Below are positions 1 to 5,570 of a stretch of DNA of 5,625 nucleotides, piece by piece. Under the pieces are notes generated by a model. It ran no database searches. It saw nothing but the letters and a program-made list of their open reading frames with translations, and was not told the origin of the DNA. Position numbers and translations under genes: made by a program. Source of the stretch: LC029 sp036676475 (GTDB lineage: Bacteria > Bacillota > Bacilli > Aneurinibacillales > RAOX-1). The DNA lies in NCBI GenBank assembly GCA_036676475.1, contig JAKFCU010000091.1, positions 1 to 5,625 of the forward strand, written 5' to 3'. Positions within the stretch are counted from its first letter, which is position 1, and every line of letters starts with the position of its first letter.

Positions 1-1
1 T

Positions 2-64
2 GCTGCTCCGGCTGCTCCGGCCAAGGCGCCGAAGGCTAATGCTGCGACGGATATGGCTTTGTAA
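2..64 (+). CDS. 3' end of a gene with an Ala/Pro/Lys-rich C-terminal tail (5' partial)
   Basis: Only the last 20 codons and the TAA stop are inside the window. The frame reads a low-complexity Ala-Pro-Lys tail that ends in ATDMAL. Its GC-rich codons (GCT, CCG, GCG, GCC) contrast with the AT-rich genes downstream. A strong terminator begins 17 bases after the stop, which supports this being a real gene end. Tails of this kind finish several Pseudomonas proteins. The DMAL ending gives me a weak impression of the C-terminal extension of malate:quinone oxidoreductase (Mqo), but 20 low-complexity residues cannot establish that, so no symbol is assigned. The gene marks the left host-side border of the accessory segment. 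Confidence 0.6.
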   Translation, partial: AAPAAPAKAPKANAATDMAL

Positions 65-80
65 GTAGAAGCGTAATCGG

Positions 81-118
81 AAAGCCCACTGGATCGGTGA
101 CGGTCAGTGGGCTTTTTT
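81..118 (+). terminator. Rho-independent terminator of the left-edge gene
   Basis: A perfect 11-bp stem, AAAGCCCACTG at 81-91 with CAGTGGGCTTT at 105-115, encloses a 13-base loop and runs into a T-tract that ends at 118. The stem carries A's on the left and T's on the right, so it could also work in the reverse direction. It starts 17 bases after the stop codon at 64, so it most likely ends that gene's transcript and insulates the genes to its right. Confidence 0.9.
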
Positions 119-183
119 GTGGGGGAGTGTTTTTTGCAAAGGAATATTCATTTCGGCCACATGTTGCTTTCAGCCCAGGCCGT

Positions 184-326
184 GTAAAAACGTCGGCCCT
201 GTTTTGAAGTCGGCGTTTCTACGTGAAATCTCACAGTGATTGGCAGATCAGAGGTGCTGAAATTTGCGTAGGAGCTCGGTTTTCGTTCTGATTGGGACCT
301 TCAAACCTGCTCTAAAACGTTTTTAC
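184..326. repeat. Segment bounded by a 10-bp inverted repeat; possible MITE or IS remnant
   Basis: GTAAAAACGT at 184-193 is matched in inverse orientation by ACGTTTTTAC at 317-326, enclosing about 123 bases with no convincing open reading frame. The size and inverted ends resemble a miniature inverted-repeat element or a decayed insertion sequence. I see no clear target-site duplication beside the ends, and no transposase. A 10-bp A/T-rich inverted repeat can also arise by chance. The segment accounts for much of the gene-free stretch 119-483, which otherwise holds the hairpin at 336-359 and the DUF6119 start signals. Confidence 0.3.
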
Positions 327-335
327 GGACTCACA

Positions 336-359
336 ATCTCGATTCCTTGCAATCGAGAT
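336..359. repeat. 9-bp inverted repeat with 6-base loop (hairpin or operator-like)
   Basis: ATCTCGATT (336-344) and AATCGAGAT (351-359) are perfect inverted repeats separated by CCTTGC. No T-tract follows, so this is not a standard terminator. It lies about 125 bases upstream of the DUF6119 start. It could be a binding site for a dimeric regulator or a hairpin in the 5' leader. The sequence does not decide between these. Confidence 0.4.
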
Positions 360-451
360 GCTTTGATGTCATATAGCTAGGTGTAATGGCAATATGCCGT
401 TTAAGTCCCAATCGACGGGCTCAATGGCAAGCAGCGAACTGATAAAAAGAA

Positions 452-457
452 TATAAA
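452..457 (+). promoter_or_regulatory. Possible -10 element upstream of the DUF6119 gene
   Basis: TATAAA lies about 27 bases before the TTG start in an A/T-rich patch (441-460) and matches a sigma-70 -10 box fairly well. No good -35 hexamer is found at the usual spacing, so this is a weak candidate. If it is real, the transcript would have a short leader of about 20 bases. Confidence 0.2.
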
Positions 458-468
458 TAACGCATAGC

Positions 469-475
469 GAAGGGA
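469..475 (+). promoter_or_regulatory. Ribosome binding site supporting the TTG start at 484
   Basis: GAAGGGA lies 8 bases before the TTG codon, a normal Shine-Dalgarno position. The frame is closed by a TAA at 454-456 with no ATG or GTG between it and 484. The TTG is therefore the only start that retains the conserved N-terminal TIFLLK segment. Confidence 0.6.
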
Positions 476-483
476 CTCAAAAA

Positions 484-2343
484 TTGAAAAGTCGCCCTTT
501 TACAATTTTTCTGCTAAAGCAAGGTTTCGATGCCACTAACTCGCTCAAGGAAGAGCACGAATTGGGTCAAGCCGTAGCATCAGATAGACTTCCAGAAAAG
601 GCCAGTATTTATATTCTCGATAGTCAACCGCGAGCGCCGTGGTGGCGGGAATACTTTAATATCGCCAACCCTCTCGAGCAGGCAAGTAAAGGTGCGCTGG
701 TTTTCATCCCAGTGGCAGATAGGTATTTCGCGTTATCATTTGGTCATGTTTTTCATAAATTGCGTGACAACTGCTATGAGTATGACTTTGGACTGCTAGT
801 AACACTAAATAGTCTAGACCCGAAGAAGCTTAAGAGTGCAGACATCATGGATCCTGGTGCCTCAAGGAGGAAGAGAACCCAGATCCCAGCAGCTGCCGAC
901 ATTACGTTCCTTGATTTTGATAGCAACACTGAAATTGTCCGAAGCCTAACGGGGGCAGTTAAGAAAGAGCTTGTTGGCCTCTTTAAAAGCGCGACAGGTT
1001 CAGCCAGCCTAAAGATAAGTCTGAAACTACTTCCCGAGGAATTGCAGGGTTTATGTACCAAGCTTCTAGAACTGTATAAATGCGAAGACTACCTGAGTAC
1101 CTTTCCAAGCGTCGGAAAGATTTCACCCGAGAATGATCCTGACATTGTGCGAGCACTGAACAACCAACTTCTAAAGCGCTTCATTGTCCAAGACCCTGCC
1201 TTATCCCTTTGCGTTCCTGATATTGTGGATTATCGAGACAACACCTCCTGCAGATTCCAGGGCCGGGGCGGGCTAGCAGAAATTTACACCGATGTATCGT
1301 TAGAAGCGTTTTACGACTATTTGGGTGAAAGAGTCGATCTAAATGCGTTCACCATGGAAAAACTAAAATCTTTTAGCGTGGGGCTTTGTGATGCTGATGG
1401 AAATATTAGCAAGGCTTACAGTATCTACAATTGCCTGTTGCTTGATATAGTTGAGGGGGAAAAGGTCTACCATATATGTGAGGGTAACTGGTACCGCGTA
1501 GAACGAGAATATATCGAGCACCTTAAAGAGTATTTAGACGCCAAGTGTGAGCCCACGGATCTGTTAGATTATAATCACGACCTCATTAAGGACGGGGTGA
1601 GTCACTACAGCGAGGAGACTTATAACGATGCAGTGGCCAACATTTACCCTTCGTTCATATGTTTAGACCAGCAAAACATGAGCCTTGAAGGGCAAACTGC
1701 CATTGAGCCATGTGATTTGTACACGGTGACCCAGCCTGATAACGGCGGAAAAGAACTAGGCAAACTCTACCATCTAAAAATCTCCACTAGATCTTCACAG
1801 CTTAGCCATCTGTTCAATCAGGGTGCCAACTCGGCCCAGCTAATAATCTTGGAATCCGGATGTCGTGATACTCTAAGGCAATTGATTGCCGAGAGGATTG
1901 GCCAAAATGATTTACAGTTATACTGTGCAGCAATCGACAATATTAATGTAAAAGTGATATACGGTATTATAACCACGAAGTCCCCAGCGGGTTTGTCTGA
2001 CAATCTTCCGCTGTTTTCTAGAATCAGCCTGATGCGCTGTTTCAAAAGCTTGGATCTAATGCAAATTCCCTCTGCACTAACTTATATTCCTGATGTCAGT
2101 CCACCGAAAAGCAAGTTCGGTGCGCTACCGGCCCTGATTATTGAGGTGTCAGAAGGAAATAAAAACAAGAGGGAAGCGCGAGTGATTGCCGGGCAGGCTC
2201 TTCAAGAGGGGGTGAAAGTTAGCCGCTGTGCTACTGTCATAACAGAAAGCGCTATAGGTGCTCGCTTCAAAATATTCTATAAGTTAAACAAAGAAGGAGT
2301 TCCTTATTCAAGCCATATCTGGCCTCATGAGGCCTTAAATTAA
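484..2343 (+). CDS. DUF6119 family protein (TIGR04141, sporadically distributed)
   Basis: This 619-residue protein, begun by TTG, fits the DUF6119/TIGR04141 family in length and layout. The N-terminus has the family's short 'TIFLLK' strand (residues 7-12). A block at about 70-120 follows (ALVFIPVADRYFALSFGH, DFGL at 101-104, LN at 108-109, then D112 and K115). A second conserved block is E408-P-C-D411, then H430-L-K432, then SHLFNQG (441-447). Family members occur patchily in mobile and defence-associated regions, and their biochemical role is not established to my knowledge. The E..D...xxK arrangement faintly recalls a PD-(D/E)xK nuclease core in which His replaces the acid, but that is inference. 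No signal peptide or membrane segment is evident, so it is probably cytoplasmic. AT-rich codon choice suggests horizontal acquisition. It is followed by about 300 bases without a good gene, so it may be transcribed separately from the HEPN and FRG genes. The family call is based on recognition of motifs, not a search. Confidence 0.85.
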   Translation: MKSRPFTIFLLKQGFDATNSLKEEHELGQAVASDRLPEKASIYILDSQPRAPWWREYFNIANPLEQASKGALVFIPVADRYFALSFGHVFHKLRDNCYEYDFGLLVTLNSLDPKKLKSADIMDPGASRRKRTQIPAAADITFLDFDSNTEIVRSLTGAVKKELVGLFKSATGSASLKISLKLLPEELQGLCTKLLELYKCEDYLSTFPSVGKISPENDPDIVRALNNQLLKRFIVQDPALSLCVPDIVDYRDNTSCRFQGRGGLAEIYTDVSLEAFYDYLGERVDLNAFTMEKLKSFSVGLCDADGNISKAYSIYNCLLLDIVEGEKVYHICEGNWYRVEREYIEHLKEYLDAKCEPTDLLDYNHDLIKDGVSHYSEETYNDAVANIYPSFICLDQQNMSLEGQTAIEPCDLYTVTQPDNGGKELGKLYHLKISTRSSQLSHLFNQGANSAQLIILESGCRDTLRQLIAERIGQNDLQLYCAAIDNINVKVIYGIITTKSPAGLSDNLPLFSRISLMRCFKSLDLMQIPSALTYIPDVSPPKSKFGALPALIIEVSEGNKNKREARVIAGQALQEGVKVSRCATVITESAIGARFKIFYKLNKEGVPYSSHIWPHEALN

Positions 2344-2629
2344 TCTATAAGACATAATTAAAAAAAGGGTGATGAAAATCATGGGTGCCAACGGTTTGAT
2401 GAAGGCGCTGTCGGCATAAAAAAGGCTGATTTTGGCCCATCTCAGAGGCTGAAAAAACAGCGTTGACGTGTTCCAGCGGCCCGTAGTATTGATCGTGCTA
2501 TCGCTCAGATAACGAAAGTTGATGATCCAAGATGATGAGACCATGAGCGTTTTTATACACTCAGGGCCAGAAGTAGGCAGTGGGCAATATGATGGTAAAG
2601 CAGTAGCGTCAGACTAAAATTATGAGGAC
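2344..2629. other. Gene-poor intergenic stretch, possible remnant of a mobile element
   Basis: There is no convincing gene on either strand. The minus strand is open for 69 codons over most of it (2335-2544). That frame runs into the 3' end of the DUF6119 gene, has no ribosome binding site and reads a composition unlike a folded protein. The plus strand has only tiny frames (2372-2419 and 2543-2617) without good ribosome binding sites. No terminator with a clear T-tract closes the DUF6119 gene here. The length is unusual between two co-directional accessory genes. The stretch may be a decayed insertion sequence or a regulatory leader for the HEPN gene; I cannot identify a family. Confidence 0.3.
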
Positions 2630-2640
2630 GTGAGGTTCGT

Positions 2641-2644
2641 GAGG
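2641..2644 (+). promoter_or_regulatory. GAGG ribosome binding site deciding the ATG at 2651
   Basis: GAGG stands 6 bases before ATG 2651. Two upstream in-frame GTG codons (2630 and 2639) have less suitable spacing: the GAGG motifs at 2624-2627 and 2632-2635 lie only 2 and 3 bases in front of them. The ATG start is preferred but not certain, because GTG 2639 could also use the more distant GAGGA at 2624. Confidence 0.45.
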
Positions 2645-2650
2645 GACGTG

Positions 2651-3133
2651 ATGGTTAATCTGGTAGATAAAAATCGGTGGGCGCCCCTTATAGGACAGTT
2701 GTTCATCTCGTTTGGATCGATCGAAAGCATCACGCATGATTGCGTTCGCAAGTGGTCAAGTTCCGTCGTCTATAAGTACGTTAAGGGGATGCCCCTCTCA
2801 CGAAGGATTGAGTTTGTAATCGAGCTAATATCTGAGCAACCATTTCCAGAAAAAGAGAAAGAAGCATTTAAAGCAAATTTGCGAAAGGCTAAGCACTTGG
2901 TCGACATCAGAAATATCATTGCTCACAGTCCTTTAGTACTTGTTATCTTTCAAGATGAGTCGGAAACACCCTTTCGCGAAGCCATTACTTCAAATTCTGA
3001 TGGCTCCAAAATTATTGAGCTTGAACATCTGCAAGAGACTGTTGAGCAGGTTGAAGAGCTTCTAGAAAGTCTTCATCAGTGTATGGCTTGTTTTCGCTAT
3101 TTCCACCTCAATCTACATTTACCAACTAATTAA
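2651..3133 (+). CDS. HEPN-like small protein with R-N-x3-H motif (putative RNase)
   Basis: A 160-residue protein from ATG 2651; the frame can be extended to GTG 2630 for 167 residues. It appears mostly helical. An N-terminal amphipathic helix (about residues 10-27, PLIGQLFISFGSIESITH) contains a conserved-looking Glu. A charged middle region follows, then R87-N-I-I-A-H92-S-P, then a C-terminal coiled-coil-like helix (LEHLQETVEQVEELLESLHQ). R-x4-H with Asn directly after the Arg is the hallmark of HEPN domains, many of which are metal-independent RNases in toxin-antitoxin, abortive-infection and CRISPR systems. I cannot name a specific Pfam family. No MNT nucleotidyltransferase or other obvious antitoxin is adjacent, so it is not a standard HEPN-MNT pair. 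The FRG gene starts 85 bases downstream on the same strand, so the two may be co-transcribed. It could instead be a non-catalytic HEPN-fold protein, since many small 'RN..AH' helical proteins are uncharacterised. Confidence 0.7.
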   Translation: MVNLVDKNRWAPLIGQLFISFGSIESITHDCVRKWSSSVVYKYVKGMPLSRRIEFVIELISEQPFPEKEKEAFKANLRKAKHLVDIRNIIAHSPLVLVIFQDESETPFREAITSNSDGSKIIELEHLQETVEQVEELLESLHQCMACFRYFHLNLHLPTN

Positions 3134-3148
3134 TAGCGCATAAAATAC

Positions 3149-3160
3149 GACAAATTGTCA
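3149..3160 (+). promoter_or_regulatory. Small palindrome overlapping a -35-like TTGTCA
   Basis: In the 85 bases between the HEPN-like and FRG genes, GACAA-A-TTGTC (3149-3159) is a perfect 5-1-5 inverted repeat that overlaps TTGTCA (3155-3160), a fair -35 hexamer. A/T-rich sequence follows at suitable distances (3176-3183 and 3190-3200), but there is no good TATAAT match. It could be a weak promoter with an operator for the FRG gene. It could equally be chance in an AT-rich gap. Confidence 0.2.
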
Positions 3161-3208
3161 TAAGAACCTGTTCGCATTTAAGGTTAACATAAATTTAAAA
3201 GATGCTTC

Positions 3209-3216
3209 AGGAGGAG
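3209..3216 (+). promoter_or_regulatory. Strong Shine-Dalgarno fixing the GTG start of the FRG gene
   Basis: AGGAGGAG lies 2 bases before GTG 3219; its AGGAGG core ends 4 bases before the start. This is the strongest ribosome binding site in the window and fixes the start of the DUF1508 repeats immediately after it. Confidence 0.75.
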
Positions 3217-3218
3217 AA

Positions 3219-4394
3219 GTGGGTAGATATCATATAGAGAGGTCCAGCAATGGCATGTACCGCTTTGTTTTACGGGCGCCAAATGCCAAAACAATTTTAG
3301 TTAGCGAGCTTTTTGAGAGTCGTAGCGCGGCAAAGTCAGCTATACAACAAACTATGATGAGCGTCAGAAAAATTGAGGCGTTTAGAAAAGTACAGTCGAG
3401 TAGTGGAAAGTGGTATTTTCACTTGGTGGCTGCGAATGGTTCTATTCTTGGGTCAAGCGAACTGTATGCAAGCAAGACTTCTTTAGAGCGTGGAATCGAC
3501 GAGGTTATAGAGTGTGGGGGAGCTAATGCCGCTATAGTTGATGCGCTGGAGAATTCAAAAGTTGCACAAAAAATTGGTAGCGTAAGAACGTTTATAACCG
3601 CTATTGAGACATTGCCTCAAGATGCTGCTGCAGTAATTTTTTACAGAGGACATGGCGACACCACGTACGAACTTGTGCCAAGTATCTATAGAGATAGTGG
3701 CTGGATAAGGAATGAGCACGTAATTTTCCAAGAGCTTGTTTTACGCTGCCCAAATGATTTTCAGTTGTCCGGGCCCACATTTAACACCTTAGTTAAAATG
3801 CAGCATTATGCTCTCCCAACTAGACTGTTAGATATTACGACAAATCCGTTAATCGCCTTGTATTTTGCATGCGTTGGTGGAGGTGTTGCTGATGCTGAAG
3901 TCATTGTGTTTAAAATTCCAAAAGATGAAATTCGGTATTATGATAGTGATCGGGTTAGTTTGATTTCTAATATAGGGCGCCTCCCTGAGCATACTCGCTT
4001 CCCTAGAAGCAATAACATAATAGAGTTTAACTTTAACGATGACGTAATTAAGCTTGTCAGAGAGATACAAAGAGAAAAGCCATATTTTGAGGCTAGAGTT
4101 AATCCTGTCGATATCTCTTCAGTGGTCTGTGTTAAGCCGGTACTCGATAATCCGAGAATAATAAAACAGGATGGCGCTTTCCTGCTTTTTGGAGTAGAGG
4201 GAGAAAAAGGAAGGCCTGCCTCAGTCCCGGACAAATATTTATTGACAAGCAAAGAGTTCAAAATAGTTGTTAGAGGGAGCGACAAAGCCAAAGTTTTGGA
4301 GCAGCTAGAGTCGTTGGGGATTACCAGGTCCACTATATATCCTGAGATTGAACATGTAGCGGGATACCTAAAGGATAGGTATAGAGATAAATAA
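3219..4394 (+). CDS. DUF1508 (YegP-type) tandem repeat plus FRG domain protein
   Basis: A 391-residue protein beginning with GTG after a strong ribosome binding site. Residues 3-49 and 54-98 form two DUF1508/YegP-type repeats. The second is the clearer one, with GKWYFHLVAANGSILGSSELY followed by a helix. A short linker (about 100-118) leads to an FRG domain, recognised by F141-Y-R-G-H145 and by Q195-H-Y-A-L-P-T-R-L-L-D205-x4-P210-L-I-A-L-Y-F216. The C-terminal part has the usual FRG-protein features: R313-I-I-K-Q-D-G-A-F-L-L-F-G, and a final GI...IYPEIEHVAGYLK helix. FRG proteins are common in mobile and defence loci, and their activity is not settled to my knowledge. YegP-type repeats are small alpha-beta modules of unknown role, found mostly as stand-alone proteins. 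The fusion suggests a sensor or binding module joined to an effector-like domain; that is inference. There is no signal peptide or membrane segment. Frequent AGA, ATA and TTA codons point to acquisition by transfer. It is probably expressed with the HEPN-like gene upstream. Confidence 0.88.
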   Translation: MGRYHIERSSNGMYRFVLRAPNAKTILVSELFESRSAAKSAIQQTMMSVRKIEAFRKVQSSSGKWYFHLVAANGSILGSSELYASKTSLERGIDEVIECGGANAAIVDALENSKVAQKIGSVRTFITAIETLPQDAAAVIFYRGHGDTTYELVPSIYRDSGWIRNEHVIFQELVLRCPNDFQLSGPTFNTLVKMQHYALPTRLLDITTNPLIALYFACVGGGVADAEVIVFKIPKDEIRYYDSDRVSLISNIGRLPEHTRFPRSNNIIEFNFNDDVIKLVREIQREKPYFEARVNPVDISSVVCVKPVLDNPRIIKQDGAFLLFGVEGEKGRPASVPDKYLLTSKEFKIVVRGSDKAKVLEQLESLGITRSTIYPEIEHVAGYLKDRYRDK

Positions 4395-4468
4395 TAGGCA
4401 CCAGTTTGGCTGGCTGTGAATTTTTATAAGAACGCCTTTACCATTTTTAGTCAGCAGCAGCCCCTAAA

Positions 4469-4526
4469 TCGAATGGCCGTCTTTGGCCGAGATTAGTGTC
4501 GGGTCGAATGTCCGCTTCTGGTCCGA
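4469..4526. repeat. Imperfect 22/23-bp tandem repeat with 35-bp period
   Basis: TCGAATGGCCGTCTTTGG... (4469-4490) recurs in diverged form as TCGAATGTCCGCTTCTGG... (4504-4526). Both units end in CCGA. On the minus strand they read 'PEADIRP' and 'GQRRPFD'. These recall the non-coding 'ALPPKADI / GQKRTF' type of dispersed sequence that yields many spurious ORFs in proteobacterial genomes. This is the only structure I see in the 227-base gap 4395-4621. No promoter or terminator is clear there. The minus-strand frame through it (4447-4704) has no ribosome binding site and overlaps the membrane-protein gene, so it is not called. Confidence 0.45.
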
Positions 4527-4621
4527 CAGCCTCCATTAAATTGATGATTTGCATTTCTCGGAGGTTTCCTACAACCCAATAGGCTTGCCTGTCTGTAAAA
4601 AAAGGGGGCAGATTTATTTTC

Positions 4622-5296
4622 ATGTCTCTTAAGAAAATAAATCGGTACCCTTTTTTCTCGTATTTCAAGAGTGCCCAAAAAATGTCAGAAAGTTCGCTCA
4701 GCAAAATTGAAAAAATCCATATCGCAGTTCAGATCCTCGCCCAAACCACTACAATCATCGCTGCGATCGTCATTGCGGTGTGGGGTTATTACTCTACCGT
4801 GTATGTGAAAAAGGAAAAGGAAGTCACAGAATATACACTCAAGGAGCTGGATCAGAAGACTACGCAGAAACCGCATATCCAGGCAAAGGTCGAATCAACG
4901 ATTCAGCCACTCGGGGATGGGCAGAACCTACTTCAGGTTAAGGTCACTCTTTCCAATCTCGGCAATAAGGAAAGCAAAGTTACTCTGGATGAAGATGCTT
5001 TGACACTTGTACCAGTCGCCTTCGCTGAGGGGAGACCGACATACCAAAATCCGATTAATCTCCTTTCGGGTCGCTACGCGGGAACCCTTAACCGCGCGCC
5101 ACTAAGATTCGTGAATGTCGGAGCAGGCGAGAGCTACGAGATCACGTTCGTACAGAACGTCGAAAATCCAGGTATTTACCTCATCCACTTTCTTGCTCTT
5201 AACGGTATAGACCCGACTGCGGAGGACTTTCTTATCACAGGTGGCGTGCCATACAAGTATTCCGTTGGCGCAGATCAATATGTGGTTGTGAAGTAG
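4622..5296 (+). CDS. Single-pass membrane protein of unknown function
   Basis: A 224-residue protein I do not recognise. One hydrophobic segment (about residues 36-58, VQILAQTTTIIAAIVIAVWGYY) is followed by a charged, probably helical stretch (63-80, KKEKEVTEYTLKELDQKT). The rest (about 84-224) looks beta-rich, with an Ig-like or CARDB-like signature, VKVTLSNLGNKESKVTL. There is no signal-peptidase site, so it is likely a membrane anchor with a C-terminal beta domain; orientation is ambiguous because both flanks of the segment are Lys-rich. Two starts are possible. ATG 4622 has a distant GGGGG 13 bases upstream. ATG 4682 (MSESSLSKIEK, 204 residues) has a weak AAGAG 10 bases upstream and gives a more natural cytoplasmic N-terminus; the longer form is listed. 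Its codon usage is more GC-rich than that of the FRG gene, so it may be older host sequence or have a separate origin. A palindromic terminator follows 26 bases after the stop, suggesting its own transcript. Confidence 0.7.
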   Translation: MSLKKINRYPFFSYFKSAQKMSESSLSKIEKIHIAVQILAQTTTIIAAIVIAVWGYYSTVYVKKEKEVTEYTLKELDQKTTQKPHIQAKVESTIQPLGDGQNLLQVKVTLSNLGNKESKVTLDEDALTLVPVAFAEGRPTYQNPINLLSGRYAGTLNRAPLRFVNVGAGESYEITFVQNVENPGIYLIHFLALNGIDPTAEDFLITGGVPYKYSVGADQYVVVK

Positions 5297-5322
5297 GTAG
5301 CCTCGTCTCTTGGTGAGCGTCT

Positions 5323-5373
5323 GCTAACGGCTGTGGATTCAACCGGTTGAATCCACAGCCGTTAGCGGTTTTT
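5323..5373 (+). terminator. Perfect 44-bp palindrome with T-tract terminator
   Basis: Positions 5323-5366 are a perfect inverted repeat with 22-base arms, centred on AACCGGTT at 5341-5348 with no unpaired loop in the DNA. GG and a run of five T's follow (5367-5373). In RNA this makes a very long GC-containing hairpin followed by U's, a strong rho-independent terminator for the membrane-protein gene. No T-tract is present on the other side, so it is probably not bidirectional. Confidence 0.88.
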
Positions 5374-5452
5374 CGCGACTGGCAGGTCTTGGCTAAAAGC
5401 TACCATGTAATATCAATTGAAAAACGCGTCCTCAGAACTTTCCCACAAATCA

Positions 5453-5530
5453 CCGGGCTTGCGCTTCAGAACCCACCTCGCTAACCTTCCTCCGTCGCTG
5501 CAAATTCAGCGAACGGGTGTGGTAGCCCGG
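5453..5530 (+). other. Stem-enclosed segment, possible structured RNA or dispersed repeat
   Basis: CCGGGCT (5453-5459) pairs perfectly with AGCCCGG (5524-5530). Between them TCGCTG (5495-5500) pairs with CAGCGA (5507-5512) around a 6-base loop. A terminator follows 17 bases later (5548-5568), so a short transcript of this segment would be structured and cleanly ended. No promoter is evident upstream (5374-5452), and no gene is seen on either strand here. It may be a small RNA, an attenuator-like leader, or one copy of a dispersed intergenic repeat; I have a weak impression of having seen similar sequence repeated in Pseudomonas genomes. Confidence 0.35.
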
Positions 5531-5547
5531 TTATTTCATAGACCCAG

Positions 5548-5568
5548 AACGCCTCAGGGCGTTTTTTT
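5548..5568 (+). terminator. Rho-independent terminator
   Basis: ACGCC (5549-5553) and GGCGT (5558-5562) form a stem, extended by the A-T pair 5548/5563, around the loop TCAG. The T-tract runs from 5562 to 5568. No gene lies directly upstream, so it ends either read-through past the palindrome or a short transcript of the structured segment at 5453-5530. Confidence 0.8.
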
Positions 5569-5570
5569 AT

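Noticed and set aside
774..1061. 95-codon minus-strand frame inside the DUF6119 gene
   Set aside because: It is antisense to a recognised family protein, without a start signal or recognisable motif.
2372..2419. 15-codon plus-strand frame after DUF6119
   Set aside because: The GGG ahead of its ATG is too close to serve as a normal ribosome binding site, and the peptide is not informative.
2335..2544. 69-codon minus-strand frame in the gap after DUF6119
   Set aside because: It has no ribosome binding site, overlaps the DUF6119 3' end and matches no protein family I recognise. It is kept only as part of a possible element remnant.
2543..2617. 24-codon plus-strand frame just ahead of the HEPN-like gene, a possible small antitoxin or leader peptide
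   Set aside because: There is no adequate Shine-Dalgarno and the peptide has no recognisable feature; its size is within chance expectation.
3938..4333. 131-codon minus-strand frame inside the FRG gene
   Set aside because: It lies wholly antisense to the well-supported FRG coding region; its openness follows from that gene's codon pattern.
4447..4704. 85-codon minus-strand frame upstream of the membrane-protein gene
   Set aside because: It runs through an imperfect tandem repeat and antisense to the start of the membrane-protein gene, with no ribosome binding site; most likely spurious.
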